Source: Streptomyces africanus (GTDB taxonomy: Bacteria; Actinomycetota; Actinomycetes; Streptomycetales; Streptomycetaceae). Taken from it: a stretch of 34,645 bases of DNA. Made by a program: the position numbers and the translations under genes. The notes beneath the pieces are model-generated. The model was not told the origin of the DNA. It did not search any database and saw only the letters and a program-made list of their open reading frames with translations. Shown here in pieces: positions 1 through 8,004 of this stretch; position 1 is the first letter of the stretch, and every line of letters begins with the position of its first letter. Location of the stretch: the NCBI RefSeq assembly GCF_002150735.1, contig NZ_MUKA01000071.1, positions 464 to 35,108 on the forward strand, read 5' to 3'.

Positions 1-124
1 GGAACAGCCATGCCGGGCCCGGAGGCCAGCGGTCCTCTTGCAGGACCGCGGAAAACTAACGGGGGGACGAATGCCGCGCGTTGGCCGCGCCAAAACAGCT
101 ACCGGCCCCGATTTGGCGGGGTTA

Positions 125-511
125 TCAGCAGAACCATCCGTTCTGCACGTAACCCTCCGCGTTGACGTTGCCCCAGGCGAAGCCGCGCACGTACTCGCTG
201 CCGAACTCCGCGTAGTTCTGGTACACCGTGAACGTCTGTCCACTGGTGAGCTGGGCGAACGGCGTGCCACCGTAGGAGCTGCGGACATCGAGCGTCTGAG
301 CGCACACGGTCAGGCGCTTACCGACGTCGCTGTATTGCGCCCACCGGTAGGGCCCACCGGCGTAGGCAGCGGACTGGGTGACGGCGAGCATCAGCGCCGT
401 GAGTACGGCGGTGAGAGAGCCTCCGAGAACGGCACGTCGCGCCAACCGCCGGGGACGACGGATCTCGCGAGGGGTCGATTCGGACTGCTGACGCAACGCT
501 GACGCGACCAC
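125..511 (-). CDS. Secreted small SH3-fold protein
   Basis: Predicted 128-aa exported protein. The GTG at 511 is chosen because an AAGGAGA ribosome site lies 7 nt upstream (519-525); the frame stays open further upstream but has no such site. Residues 1-50 form a long signal peptide: an arginine-rich n-region, a hydrophobic stretch (LTAVLTALMLAVTQS), and a likely cleavage after AAYA. The mature part, about 77 aa, has the bacterial SH3 pattern: LDVRSSYGG, LTSGQTFTVYQNY, then WGNVNAEGYVQNGWFC. Two cysteines, one near the start of the fold and one at the C-terminus, could form a disulfide outside the cell. Such mini-proteins are common in Streptomyces; their role (wall binding is often guessed) is not established. 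It stands alone, downstream of a dead transposase on the same strand. Confidence 0.8.
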   Translation of the reverse strand: MVASALRQQSESTPREIRRPRRLARRAVLGGSLTAVLTALMLAVTQSAAYAGGPYRWAQYSDVGKRLTVCAQTLDVRSSYGGTPFAQLTSGQTFTVYQNYAEFGSEYVRGFAWGNVNAEGYVQNGWFC

Positions 512-695
512 GGTGTTGTCTCCTTGCCTCGGTGAATCACAGCGCAGGACACAGTAAATGGACAGGCTGGCTTGCGATAGCCACACAGGCGAGTGGCGGC
601 CAGGGGCAAGCCACCCTCGGGGATGAGTAGCTGATGGACTGCCATGGCCTTCCCCTGATGATTCAGGGTTCGGAAACAGGCGCTGAGCTTGTCTT

Positions 696-2099
696 CTAAC
701 CTCTGACGCTGTCGCGCTCGATGACGCTCTCGGGTCGTCTGGTCGTCTTCCCGACGTCATAGCGGAGCGCGGGGCGGCGATTCTTGGAGCCAAGCGGCCT
801 TCCAGGTCCGGGTGTTGATGGTTTCGGTGCACGGGCCGGACAGGCCAGGTGCGGGCGGAGGTTCCGAAACCCTCGGCGGACACGGGCCGGGGTGAGTCGT
901 GCGGGCTCGGCCGGCCTCTTCCAGGGCTGGCGGAGATCCGCCGCGGCTTCGCGGGTGAGCTGGAGTTGGGTGTGGACGGCGATCACGAGCCACGTCCAGC
1001 GGTCGCCGGCCTCGGGGGTGCGGAGCTGCGGCCGGGTCCATCCGAGGGTCCGCTTCATCAGCCGGAAGGTGTGCTCCAGGTCGAATCTCCTCAGGAACGC
1101 CTGCCAGCGCACATCGATGCCTTCGCCGGTCAGGCCGGTGGCAGAGGACTACAACCAGACAGGCAGTGGGTCCCCGTCACCGGGCAGGCGGTCGACCTGG
1201 AGGCGGATCAAGGTGCCCTCGATGATGGGAAGTTCACCGGTGTGGTCGATCCAAGCGGAGCGAGTGGTCAGCCGGGGGTGGATGCGGTCCCCGGCCATTG
1301 CTCGGGCGGTGCCGTACCGGTCGGTGACCTGTGTCGTTGCAGCGTCGGGTTCGCCCCAGGTCTCCGGCTTGGCGAAGCGGAACTCCTTGCCGTGTTTCGG
1401 CGGCCGTCCGCCCTGCGGCGGGGAGATCCAGGGCACCGGGACCGGCTTGCGCATCACCCGGTCCGTGCGCATTCGTCCAAGGACCTCCACCGGCAGCCCG
1501 GCCAGGCGGTGCGCCATGCGCGGGGCGTCGTAGCCGGCGTCGAAGACGACCAGGATGTCGCGGTCGCCGACGTGCCACCGGCCCATCTCGATCAGGTCCA
1601 CGACCACCCGGCGGACCTGGGCAGCAGTGACCTCGGCGACGTCGTCGTCCGGACCGAGGCGGACGGCGTCCAGGAGCTGGCACCAGGACGTCCGGCCCGA
1701 TTCCAGGGCGGCGACGAACGAGTACGGCCAGCCGGGTATGAACTGGTCCGAGGACCGGCCGCTGCGGCCGTAGACGTGGCAGAACAGGCGGTCGGCGCTG
1801 GTGGGGGCGTCCGGGCGGAGCCAGTGGCTGATGTCGACCGCGAGGACCAGGCGCCCGTCGGCAGTCTGCGGCATGGGCAGGCCGGCCAGCACCTGGCGCA
1901 GCCGGGGCACGCCGACGTTCCCGCGGTTCAGCGCGTCGTACATGGCACCGTGCCCACGCCGGTGTTCAGCCACCAGCGTCAGGTCCACCGGCGCCGTCAC
2001 CGGCCCGTCCGCGCACGGCAACGCGTCCACCAGCTCGAACAGTTCGTCCCCGCGTGCGGTCAGGCAGCCGAATAGGTCGTCCCGGTAGCGTGACGCCAC
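696..2099 (-). pseudogene. DDE transposase (IS701-like), broken by one amber codon
   Basis: A transposase of about 467 codons interrupted by a single in-frame TAG at 1149-1151. The two open parts (2099-1149 and 1148-696) are in the same frame and read as one protein across the stop. The N-terminal part holds the DDE-type core (LVLAVDISHWLRPDA, ILVVFDAGYDAPR). The C-terminal part has RRFDLEHTFRLMKRTLGW, the conserved glutamate region, and ends with the tail GPGRPLGSKNRRP. In this family the residue after LPVWL is usually Trp, so TGG to TAG is the simplest history. I place the start at GTG 2099 (reading ASRYRDDLF), with a GGGAGA upstream; the frame can be extended to 2141. The IS701/DDE_5 assignment is from memory of the family. 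I could not define terminal inverted repeats. Confidence 0.75.
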
Positions 2100-2285
2100 C
2101 AGGAACGGCTCTCCCTCTACATCTTGATGCAGCAAACCCACCCCGCGGCCTTCGCCTGTCCTGCGTCTCTGCGCCGGAGTCCAGCATCAAGCGACGGCCG
2201 CCGCGCTGTCGCGCAATTCCGGTTTTGACGATCAAGTTCGAGGGAGCATTCGAGCGGTCGAGTCCGCGACCTGGGTGTGGAGGCG

Positions 2286-2876
2286 CTACTCGGCCTGCCA
2301 CCAGCCCTGTCCGACATGCCAGTCCCTCACCCATTGCAGGAAATCGCCACCAGGCTGATCGGACGGGCGGTCGGCATAGGGTGCGGCGCATCCGTCTCTG
2401 AGCCACCACACCCGGCCGCGTTGCGGCCCGGTCACCACTAGCATCCAGTACTCACCGGGTCCGTCGCTGCCCAGCAGCACCGAGCCGTGCTGGTAGGTCT
2501 GGTGCAACAGAGACGAGTGGCGGGTGTGGTCGTAGTAGTCGTACTCCCACTGCCACTCCTCCTCAAGAGGAAAGGGCTGGCCGGGCAGGCGTAGGGCGGC
2601 ACCATCGAATGGCTCCGGGCTCATCCAGCAGTCCGCTTCCCAGACGGCCCAGCTGTACGGTTTCTCTCCCAGGGACAGCAGACCACCCTCGTCAGGCGGA
2701 CCGTCGTCGGTACCGTTCGCGATCTCGGTCACGAAAGTGCGATACGGCTCCGGCAACACCACCCCGTGCCTTCGCTCCCACACCCGTAGCTCTTTCCTGC
2801 CCAAAGGCCGGTGACGGACCTCTGCCGGAAAGGCTTCACGCAGGACGGCTATCGCACCCGAAATCGCATCTTCCAC
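2286..2876 (-). CDS. SMI1/KNR4 (SUKH superfamily) protein
   Basis: A 196-aa cytosolic protein with the SUKH/SMI1-KNR4 signature. Near the N-terminus is the helix-strand block LRVWERRHGVVLPEPYRTF followed by an EIANG turn. The middle holds the usual LLSLGE segment and a Trp/Tyr-rich stretch around WQWEYDYYDH. Near the C-terminus is DFLQWVRDW. In bacteria this superfamily is known for immunity proteins that neutralise contact-dependent or polymorphic nuclease toxins, and it is often found as orphan copies. No toxin gene lies beside it here, so it is probably an orphan immunity protein; the function is inferred from the family only. The start is GTG at 2876 with a weak ribosome site. It is probably independently transcribed, next to a dead transposase. 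Confidence 0.8.
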   Translation of the reverse strand: MEDAISGAIAVLREAFPAEVRHRPLGRKELRVWERRHGVVLPEPYRTFVTEIANGTDDGPPDEGGLLSLGEKPYSWAVWEADCWMSPEPFDGAALRLPGQPFPLEEEWQWEYDYYDHTRHSSLLHQTYQHGSVLLGSDGPGEYWMLVVTGPQRGRVWWLRDGCAAPYADRPSDQPGGDFLQWVRDWHVGQGWWQAE

Positions 2877-2932
2877 GCCCTACAGGTATCACCGGGCACT
2901 GACACTCTGGCCTTGGACCACTGCACGCAGCG

Positions 2933-2965
2933 GGTTAAAAGACAAGCTGAGTTTCTCTTTTAACC
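2933..2965. terminator. Stem-loop, likely terminator
   Basis: Perfect 10-bp arms (GGTTAAAAGA / TCTTTTAACC) around a 13-nt loop, 50 bp downstream of the mycoredoxin remnant and upstream of the SUKH gene start. The AT-rich arms are unusual in this GC-rich window and put a run of T on the minus-strand side, which fits a terminator for minus-strand transcription. Confidence 0.45.
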
Positions 2966-3014
2966 TCTGTGCGCTTGTGTCTGCGGGTTCCTCTCCGTAG
3001 GGCGCGCTTTCTGA

Positions 3015-3335
3015 TCACGCGGATGGGGAGAGCTGTTCGCGCACCCATTCGGGATCGGGGTTGGTGTGTGGCTGGCCCGCCACGACGATGGTCGGCACGG
3101 TCTCGTTGCCGTCGTTGGCTGCTCTCACCGCTGTGGCTCCTGCCGGGTCGCGCCAGATGCTGACCCAATCCAACGGGCGGGCGCTGCGGCCCAACCGGAT
3201 GCTCAGTTCTCCGCCGGGTGGGGCAGCCGCCAGACGCTGAACGTCACGCTGGTGGAACCCGAGCTGGTGGTGGAAGTCCGCGTCGACGTCGCCCGTGGCG
3301 TTTCCGGCCGGTGGCGCCACCCCGCTCGCCTGCAC
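3015..3335 (-). pseudogene. Mycoredoxin/glutaredoxin C-terminal half, redox motif missing
   Basis: The last 55 codons match the second half of an actinobacterial mycoredoxin: DWVSIWRDPAGATAVRA, NDGNETVPTIVV (the cis-proline TVP of the thioredoxin fold), and NPDPEWVREQL at the C-terminus. The first 50 codons have no resemblance to the family. The CxxC active site, and the membrane segment that usually precedes it, are not found in any frame upstream. The frame is open but the enzyme cannot work as a thiol-disulfide oxidoreductase. I read it as a 5'-truncated remnant joined to unrelated sequence around 3190-3200. Confidence 0.55.
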
Positions 3336-3592
3336 CGTGCCCGCCCCGATCTCTCACCTACCGACGTTCCCCCGCCTGACGTCGCCGCCGCGCTGACGGC
3401 CGGCCGGTGCCGAACAGGCCGCAGAGCCTGCCAGGCTCCTGAGCGTCGTCCAGGTCCGATTCCGCCTGTGCGACAGCAGCCGCGCGGGTGGCTTCGGCGG
3501 CAGCCTGCTCGCGGTCCGGTGAGGTCCCAGGCGGCGGGGAGGGCGGCGCGGTGGGGGTGTGGTCATGGGTTCTCCGGTCGGTCTCGGTGGGG
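3336..3592 (-). other. Spacer with a possible decayed Ala-rich frame
   Basis: On the minus strand an ATG with a GGAG ribosome site lies near 3566 (just after the SDR stop). A second frame ending at 3358 reads as an alanine/glutamate-rich, coiled-coil-like tail (EQAAAEATRAAAVAQAE). The two are one frame apart, so if this was a gene it is now frameshifted. I recognise no family. Confidence 0.2.
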
Positions 3593-4363
3593 TCAGCGCT
3601 GGCGGGTGGGGCGTACGACGATCTCGTTGACGTCGACGTCCGCAGGCTGGGTGAGGGCGTAGGAGACCGCGTGGGCGATGGCGTCGGGTTCGATGGCGTG
3701 GGCGCGGTAGGTGCGCATGGCCTCGGCGGCGCCGGGCTCGGTGATGGTGTCGGCGAGTTCGGAGGTGACGACGCCGGGGGAGATGGTGGTGACCCGGATC
3801 GAGGGGTCGGCCTCCTGGCGCAGGCCTTCGGTGATCGCCCAGGCGGCGTACTTGGTGGCGCAGTAGACGGCGCCGGTGGGCACGACCTGGTGGGCGCCGA
3901 TGCTGGCGACCGTGACGAAGTGGCCCGAGCCCTGGGTGGTGAACACGGGCAGTGCCGCGGCGATGCCGTGCAGCAGGCCGCGGACGTTCACGTCGATCAT
4001 CCGGTCCCACTCGTCGACGAGCAGGGAGTCCAGCCGCGACAGCGGCATGACCCCGGCGTTGGCGACGAGCACGTCGAGACGGCCGTAGCGCTCGCGTGTG
4101 GCCTGGACGAGGGCTGCGACGTCCGCGCGGTCCGTGACGTCCAGCCGTACGGGTTGCAGGCCGCCGCCGGAGCTGGCAGCTGCCTCGGCCGTGCGCTCCG
4201 CCAGTGCACGCAGGCGGTCGGTGCGACGTGCACCGGCCACCACCTGGTGTCCCTCTGCCACGAGTCGTGCGGCGATGGCCGCGCCGATGCCGCTGCTGGC
4301 GCCGGTGACGATGACGACCTTGCGGCCGGCCTGCTCGGGGAGTTCCGATTGCTGTGTGTTCAT
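3593..4363 (-). CDS. SDR-family NAD(P)-dependent oxidoreductase
   Basis: A 256-aa classical short-chain dehydrogenase. Cofactor motif TGASSGIG at residues 20-27, NAG at 102-104, and the catalytic set Ser154, Tyr167 and Lys171 (YCATK). The pair AGARR after beta-2 suggests NADP(H) preference. The length is normal. The substrate cannot be read; enzymes of this sub-type often reduce carbonyl or quinone compounds. It is transcribed away from the MmyB-like regulator at 4467, and the 103-bp gap holds a strong dyad (4408-4438). The arrangement says that the regulator controls this gene. The ATG at 4363 has no clear ribosome site, so this transcript too may be leaderless. Confidence 0.88.
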   Translation of the reverse strand: MNTQQSELPEQAGRKVVIVTGASSGIGAAIAARLVAEGHQVVAGARRTDRLRALAERTAEAAASSGGGLQPVRLDVTDRADVAALVQATRERYGRLDVLVANAGVMPLSRLDSLLVDEWDRMIDVNVRGLLHGIAAALPVFTTQGSGHFVTVASIGAHQVVPTGAVYCATKYAAWAITEGLRQEADPSIRVTTISPGVVTSELADTITEPGAAEAMRTYRAHAIEPDAIAHAVSYALTQPADVDVNEIVVRPTRQR

Positions 4364-4407
4364 GGCATCGAGGCTGCCCTGGCCGGAGGGCCCGCGGGAG
4401 GGGCGGC

Positions 4408-4438
4408 CTCTTCCTGGGTGCAGCGCACCCAGGAAGAG
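4408..4438. promoter_or_regulatory. Dyad operator between SDR and MmyB-like regulator
   Basis: Perfect inverted repeat: 14-bp arms (CTCTTCCTGGGTGC and its complement) around a 3-nt centre. The core CCTGGGTG-N5-CACCCAGG (4413-4433) recurs at 30058-30078 before the second MmyB-like regulator. The right edge lies 21 nt upstream of the proposed -10 box of the regulator, so binding would cover its -35 region: autoregulation plus control of the SDR. Confidence 0.75.
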
Positions 4439-4454
4439 CGGCCGGCACCCCGCC

Positions 4455-4460
4455 TAGCAT
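4455..4460 (+). promoter_or_regulatory. -10 box of a leaderless regulator promoter
   Basis: CCCCGCC-TAGCAT, six bases before the ATG at 4467. Transcription would start at or next to the ATG and there is no ribosome site, so the mRNA is predicted to be leaderless. The same CCCCGCC-TANNNT-N6-ATG layout is found at 30025-30037. Confidence 0.5.
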
Positions 4461-4466
4461 GGCGGC

Positions 4467-5297
4467 ATGGCACGCTCAGAACTCGGCTCCTACCTCACCG
4501 CCCGGCGCGGCCAGGTCACCCCGGCCGAGGTGAACCTCCCCACCTCGGGGCACCGCCGGGTGCCGGGACTGCGGCGCGAGGAGGTGGCCCTGCTCGCCGG
4601 GGTCAGCGCTGACTACTACGTACGCCTGGAGCAGGGCCGGGAGCGCACGCCCTCCGCGCAGGTTCTCGATGCCCTGGCCGTCGCCCTCCGGCTGGACGAG
4701 GACGGCCGCCTGCACCTGTTCCGGCTCGCCGGCATCGGCCCGCGCGCCAAGGCCGCAGGCGTGGCAGACCGGGTCGAGCCGAGCCTGCTGGCGCTCATGG
4801 ACGCCTGGCCGCACAACCCGGCCATCGTCTACAACCGCGCGTACGACGTCCTCGCCTCCAACGCGATCGCCGATGCGCTCTTCCACGGCTGGGCGCACTC
4901 GCGCAACCTCATGCACATCGTGTTCACCGACCCCGCCGCCCGCGCCTTCTACCGCGACTGGCACGACGTCGCGCGCAACTCCGTGGCCGGCTTCCGGCTT
5001 GGTCACGGCGCGGCTCCGAACGACCCGCGGGTACGGCAGGTGCTCACCGAACTGCTGGAGCACAGCCCCGAGTTCGCCGAGCTGTGGGCCCGTCACGACG
5101 TCCGGGGCAAGGCGCTGGAGCGGAAACGCTTCGAGCACCGCGACGTCGGCCCGCTGACGCTGACCATGCAGACCTTCGACATCCGCTCGGCCCCGGGCCA
5201 GGAGCTCGTCGTCTACCACGCGGAGCCGGCTTCGCCCAGCAGCGAGGCGCTCGCGCTCCTCGGCTCACTGGCCGCCACCTCGCGCCGGGAGCCCTGA
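4467..5297 (+). CDS. XRE-family regulator with MmyB-like ligand domain
   Basis: A 276-aa DNA-binding protein. The N-terminal helix-turn-helix (about residues 5-80) has the hallmark of the group: GLRREEVALLAGVSADYYVRLEQGRE followed by PSAQVLDALAVAL (each conserved block is shorter in other XRE proteins). The C-terminal MmyB-like ligand-binding domain runs from about residue 100 to 270 and ends in the family block LVVYHAEP with LALLGSL. MmyB of the methylenomycin cluster is the named relative; most members are local repressors or activators of a divergent oxidoreductase. Here the divergent partner is the SDR ending at 3593, and the shared gap carries a 14-bp-arm dyad. A close paralogue, with the same partner type and operator core, is at 29165-30025. 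The ATG is placed at 4467 from the -10 box and the second copy. Confidence 0.9.
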   Translation: MARSELGSYLTARRGQVTPAEVNLPTSGHRRVPGLRREEVALLAGVSADYYVRLEQGRERTPSAQVLDALAVALRLDEDGRLHLFRLAGIGPRAKAAGVADRVEPSLLALMDAWPHNPAIVYNRAYDVLASNAIADALFHGWAHSRNLMHIVFTDPAARAFYRDWHDVARNSVAGFRLGHGAAPNDPRVRQVLTELLEHSPEFAELWARHDVRGKALERKRFEHRDVGPLTLTMQTFDIRSAPGQELVVYHAEPASPSSEALALLGSLAATSRREP

Positions 5298-5406
5298 GCT
5301 TGACTCTGTAGGGGATCTTGGAGCGCCGAGGTCAGCTGCCCAGGGTTCGCCAGGACTTCGGCCGGGGTATCTCGCGCTGGTCGAGGTAGTTCTGGAAGGC
5401 AGTCGG

Positions 5407-5950
5407 CTAGCGGGGCGTGGGGGCTTCTTCGGTTGGAGGCAGCCCGCTGAGGCGCTCGGTGTTGACGGCGATGGCCGTCAGGACGTGCTGGATGTGAGCC
5501 TTTCCCTGTCCGCGGTAGCGGCAGCGGCGCATGCCGTATCCGTGGGCGAGCTCGTCAACCGTGCCCTCCACCCCGGAGCGGACCGCGTAGCGGGTCTTCC
5601 ACTCGGGTGTCTGTTGCTCGGTGCGGACGCGAAGTTGCAGGTCGCGGAGTTCTCGTGGCGGTGAGGAGGGCGGGGTAGGGGTCTTGCCAGCCCTGGCTGA
5701 CCTGGCCCTGGGGGCAGGTGACCTGCTGGCGGTCGTAGTCGATGGGGAAGTCGTCCCGGGCGAAGCCCTCGTCCAGGCGGTGTTGCCGGGTGGGGTTGCT
5801 CCGGAGTGGTGTGGTGGCCACGTCCGTGATCACGTTGGGGCCGTCGGGAGCAAGGTCTCGGTCAGGTGAACGGAGAACCCCTTCCAGCTGATGGTGTGTC
5901 CGTGCCGTGCGTAGCGGGCCGAGGTGTCGTAGGGAGAGACGACCGCCCGG
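5407..5950 (-). pseudogene. IS1182-type transposase, C-terminal half, frameshifted
   Basis: Read on the minus strand in three frame pieces. First [17 protein letters not shown] and [11 protein letters not shown] (5950-5870). Then, one frame over, [11 protein letters not shown] and [23 protein letters not shown]. After a second shift near 5640, [51 protein letters not shown] and a TAG stop at 5407. These are the familiar blocks of the C-terminal half of IS1182-like transposases (SPYD with the following KGF/HLTE, then the cysteine-containing segment and RSGVEGT). The N-terminal half is missing: the sequence runs directly into the IS5-type fragment at about 5950. At least two indels make it inactive. 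Confidence 0.75.
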
Positions 5951-5952
5951 AG

Positions 5953-6493
5953 GTCGAGCGTCGGACCCGGCACCCGGGCCGCAAGCGGCATCCGGACCGG
6001 CTGGTCTTCCAGGGCATTCTGTTTGTCCTGCACACCGGGATCTCGTGGGAGCATCTGCCGCAGGAACTCGGCTTCGGCTCGGGCATGACCTGCTGGCGCC
6101 GCCTGGCCGAGTGGTCCGAGGCCGGCGTGTGGCCCCGGTGGCACGAGGTGTCACCCAGCTCCTCCCGCTGCTCGAAGCGGTGTCGCCGGTGCGGGGCAAG
6201 CGCGGCCGGCCTCGGCGCCGCCCGGACGTGGTGCTGGGCGATCGCGGCTACGACCATGACAATTGCCGCCGTATGGTCTGGGATCTCGGTGTGAAGCCAC
6301 TGATCGCCCGCCGGGGCACCGAGCACGTTCCTGTCTGGGCGCCCAACGCTGGGTCGTGGAGCGCGCATTCGCCCACCTGCACTGGTTCCGCCGCCTGCGG
6401 ATCCGCTGGGAGATCCGCGACGACATCCACGAAGCCTTCCTCACTTTGGGCTGTGCCCTCATCTGCTGGCGACGTCTGCGCTCACGCTGTTAA
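5953..6493 (+). pseudogene. IS5-type transposase, internally deleted and frameshifted
   Basis: Begins in mid-protein with [20 protein letters not shown], then [17 protein letters not shown] and [15 protein letters not shown]. At about 6147 the next base triplets jump into another frame at [15 protein letters not shown]. The stretch that normally lies between these blocks, about 70 residues with the first catalytic aspartate, is gone. The second aspartate block ([13 protein letters not shown]) and LIARRG follow. A further one-base shift near 6340 leads to RWVVERAFAHLHWFRRLRI and the C-terminus at 6493. The junction reads GAGGTGTCACCC, so the deletion may have used a short GTG/TGTC homology. 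It is a dead copy, head to head with the IS1182 remnant. Confidence 0.78.
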
Positions 6494-6539
6494 CCGACAG
6501 CGAGGTCAGATCGCTGATGAGACGTCTGGCCGACCGCGC

Positions 6540-6917
6540 CTACGGGTGCGTGTCCGTGATCGCGATGACCTCGTCGAGGTGGTCGAGGGCGGCCTGCAGG
6601 TCGTCGATCTTGGACTGGAGGCGCTCGCGCTCGGCTCGCAGCATGGCTCGTTGCTCGGCGTCGGTGTGCCCGGAGTCCCAGCACGGCAGGAGTTCGGAGA
6701 TCCTTCGGCTGGTAAGGCCGGCGGCGAACATCTGCTGGAAGAAGCGGACCAGGGGGATGGCGTCCTGCCGGTACAGGCGCTGGCCGGACGGGCTGCGCTC
6801 CGCGATGAGCAGCCCTTGCTGCTCGTAGTAGCGCACGGCGCGCACCGAGACGCCGGCACCTCGTGCCACCTCGCCGATGCGGATCAACCGCTCGTCTGCG
6901 GCCACTGTGACAGTCAT
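6540..6917 (-). CDS. MerR-family transcriptional regulator
   Basis: A 125-aa regulator starting at ATG 6917, which has GAGGA six bases upstream; longer frames upstream lack a site. Residues 11-78 form the winged-helix MerR domain: IRIGEVARGAGVSVRAVRYY, QQGLL, SGQRLY. It is followed by the antiparallel dimerisation coiled coil rich in Glu/Arg/Leu (AMLRAERERLQSKIDDLQ) and a short tail. There is one cysteine (LLPCWDSG), in the linker, and no metal-type cysteine cluster, so the ligand is more likely a small organic molecule or redox signal than a heavy metal. It is divergent from the SDR at 6994, and the gap contains a MerR-style promoter with a dyad in the spacer (6955-6986). Confidence 0.9.
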   Translation of the reverse strand: MTVTVAADERLIRIGEVARGAGVSVRAVRYYEQQGLLIAERSPSGQRLYRQDAIPLVRFFQQMFAAGLTSRRISELLPCWDSGHTDAEQRAMLRAERERLQSKIDDLQAALDHLDEVIAITDTHP

Positions 6918-6954
6918 GGTGATTCCTCTCACCCCTCGCCCTGACGACCAGCAC

Positions 6955-6986
6955 TTGCCTCTGACGCCAGCGTCAGGTTTTAGCGT
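6955..6986 (+). promoter_or_regulatory. MerR-type promoter with dyad in the spacer
   Basis: -35 like TTGCCT (6955-6960), a perfect dyad CTGACGC-CA-GCGTCAG (6961-6976), and -10 like TAGCGT (6981-6986). The spacer is 20 bp, longer than the usual 17, which is the classic MerR layout where the activator untwists the DNA. The SDR ATG at 6994 is 7 nt after the -10 box and has no ribosome site, so the transcript is predicted to be leaderless. Confidence 0.6.
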
Positions 6987-6993
6987 ACCGGCC

Positions 6994-7722
6994 ATGGATA
7001 TCAACAACTCCGTCGCCCTTGTCACCGGAACCAACCGCGGCCTGGGCCGCGCCTTCGCCCAGCGCCTGCTCGAACGGGGCGCCCGCAAGGTCTACGCGAC
7101 GGCCCGCCGACCGGAGACCGTGGACCTGCCCGGGGTCGAGGTGCTGCCCCTCGACATCACCGATCCCGCATCCGTGAGGGCCGCCGCCGAGGCCACCCCG
7201 GACGTCTCGCTCCTCATCAACAACGCGGGAATCAGTACGGGGACCGACCTGGTGACCGGTTCGCTGGACGCGGTGCGGCACGAGCTGGAGACCAACATGT
7301 TCGGCCACCTGGGAATGATCCGGGAGTTCGCGCCGGTGCTCGCCAGGAACGGCGGGGGCGCGATCGTCAACGTTCTCTCCGCCATGTCGTGGTTCGGGGG
7401 CAAGGGCGCCAACGCCTACCACCTGACCAAGGCCGCCGCCTGGGCCATGACCAACGGCGTCCGCCTGGAGCTCGCCGAACAGGGCACGCTCGTCACAGCG
7501 GTACACCTCGGCCTGGCCGACACCGACATGGCGGCGGGCTGGCCCGTGGACAAGATCGCTCCGTCGGACCTGGCCGACGCGGCGCTCGACGGTGTCGAGG
7601 CGGGCACCGCCGAGGTCCTCGCCGACCAGTGGAGCCGGGACGTCAAGTCCCGTCTGCCGCTGAGGCCGGAAGAGTTCAACGCCGCAATGGACCGCGCCCT
7701 GGCGGAGCTGATGGCGGCCTGA
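6994..7722 (+). CDS. SDR-family oxidoreductase (MerR-controlled)
   Basis: A 242-aa short-chain dehydrogenase. Cofactor motif TGTNRGLG at residues 11-18, NNAG at 76-79, catalytic Ser129, Tyr142 and Lys146 (YHLTK). RRPE after beta-2 points to NADP(H). It lacks the longer substrate loop of fatty-acid reductases. The substrate is unknown. The ATG at 6994 is taken because the MerR-type promoter ends 7 nt before it; a longer frame upstream would run through the promoter. It is followed at once by a GC hairpin (7723-7739), so it is a single-gene unit under the divergent MerR regulator. Confidence 0.88.
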   Translation: MDINNSVALVTGTNRGLGRAFAQRLLERGARKVYATARRPETVDLPGVEVLPLDITDPASVRAAAEATPDVSLLINNAGISTGTDLVTGSLDAVRHELETNMFGHLGMIREFAPVLARNGGGAIVNVLSAMSWFGGKGANAYHLTKAAAWAMTNGVRLELAEQGTLVTAVHLGLADTDMAAGWPVDKIAPSDLADAALDGVEAGTAEVLADQWSRDVKSRLPLRPEEFNAAMDRALAELMAA

Positions 7723-7739
7723 GGGGCCCCTCGGGCCCC
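7723..7739. terminator. GC hairpin directly after SDR stop
   Basis: Arms GGGGCCC / GGGCCCC with a 3-nt loop beginning at the base after the stop codon of the SDR. It has no T tract, as is common in Streptomyces. Confidence 0.45.
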
Positions 7740-7944
7740 GGTGAAGAGCCGGCGGGTCAAGGGGAAGGGCGTGCTCGACGTGACCGGGGTGACCCGAGCT
7801 GACCTGTGGTCCGAGGGGAGCGGGAACGAGGCCGATGAGACCCACGAAGACAGCGGTCAAGGCCTCCGGCCGCGGCTTCGACCCGTACGGTGCCGTGGAC
7901 CGCGTACCGTCGGCGGCGTACGCCCCGCAAGCGGCTGGACCAGC

Positions 7945-7986
7945 GGACTCGCTCGGGGCGGTGTGGATGCCGCCCCGGGCGAGTCC
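7945..7986 (-). terminator. Long hairpin downstream of subtilase tail
   Basis: Arms GGACTCGC...CGGGGCGG and CCGCCCCG...GCGAGTCC around a loop of about 8 nt, 19 bp past the stop of the subtilase remnant (8005). It is probably the original terminator of that gene, kept while the gene body was lost. Confidence 0.55.
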
Positions 7987-8004
7987 AGGTGCAAGGGCCA
8001 GGGG

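Noticed and set aside
512..883. Upstream extension of the SH3 protein to 252 residues
   Set aside because: The GTG at 511 has an AAGGAGA site and gives a proper signal peptide; the extension overlaps the transposase tail and is not protein-like.
1149..1151. Amber codon as pyrrolysine or programmed read-through
   Set aside because: No stem-loop or family precedent seen; a Trp to stop point change in a dead IS is simpler.
696..2285. Terminal inverted repeats of the broken transposase element
   Set aside because: I compared the flanks by eye (690-740 against 2160-2285) and found no convincing matching ends.
2933..2965. AT-rich hairpin as an attachment site or element end
   Set aside because: No second copy and no direct repeat found; a terminator explains it.
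3488..4612. 374-codon plus-strand frame across the SDR and into the regulator
   Set aside because: Low-complexity Gly/Asp/Val composition typical of antisense frames; the SDR on the other strand has all catalytic motifs.
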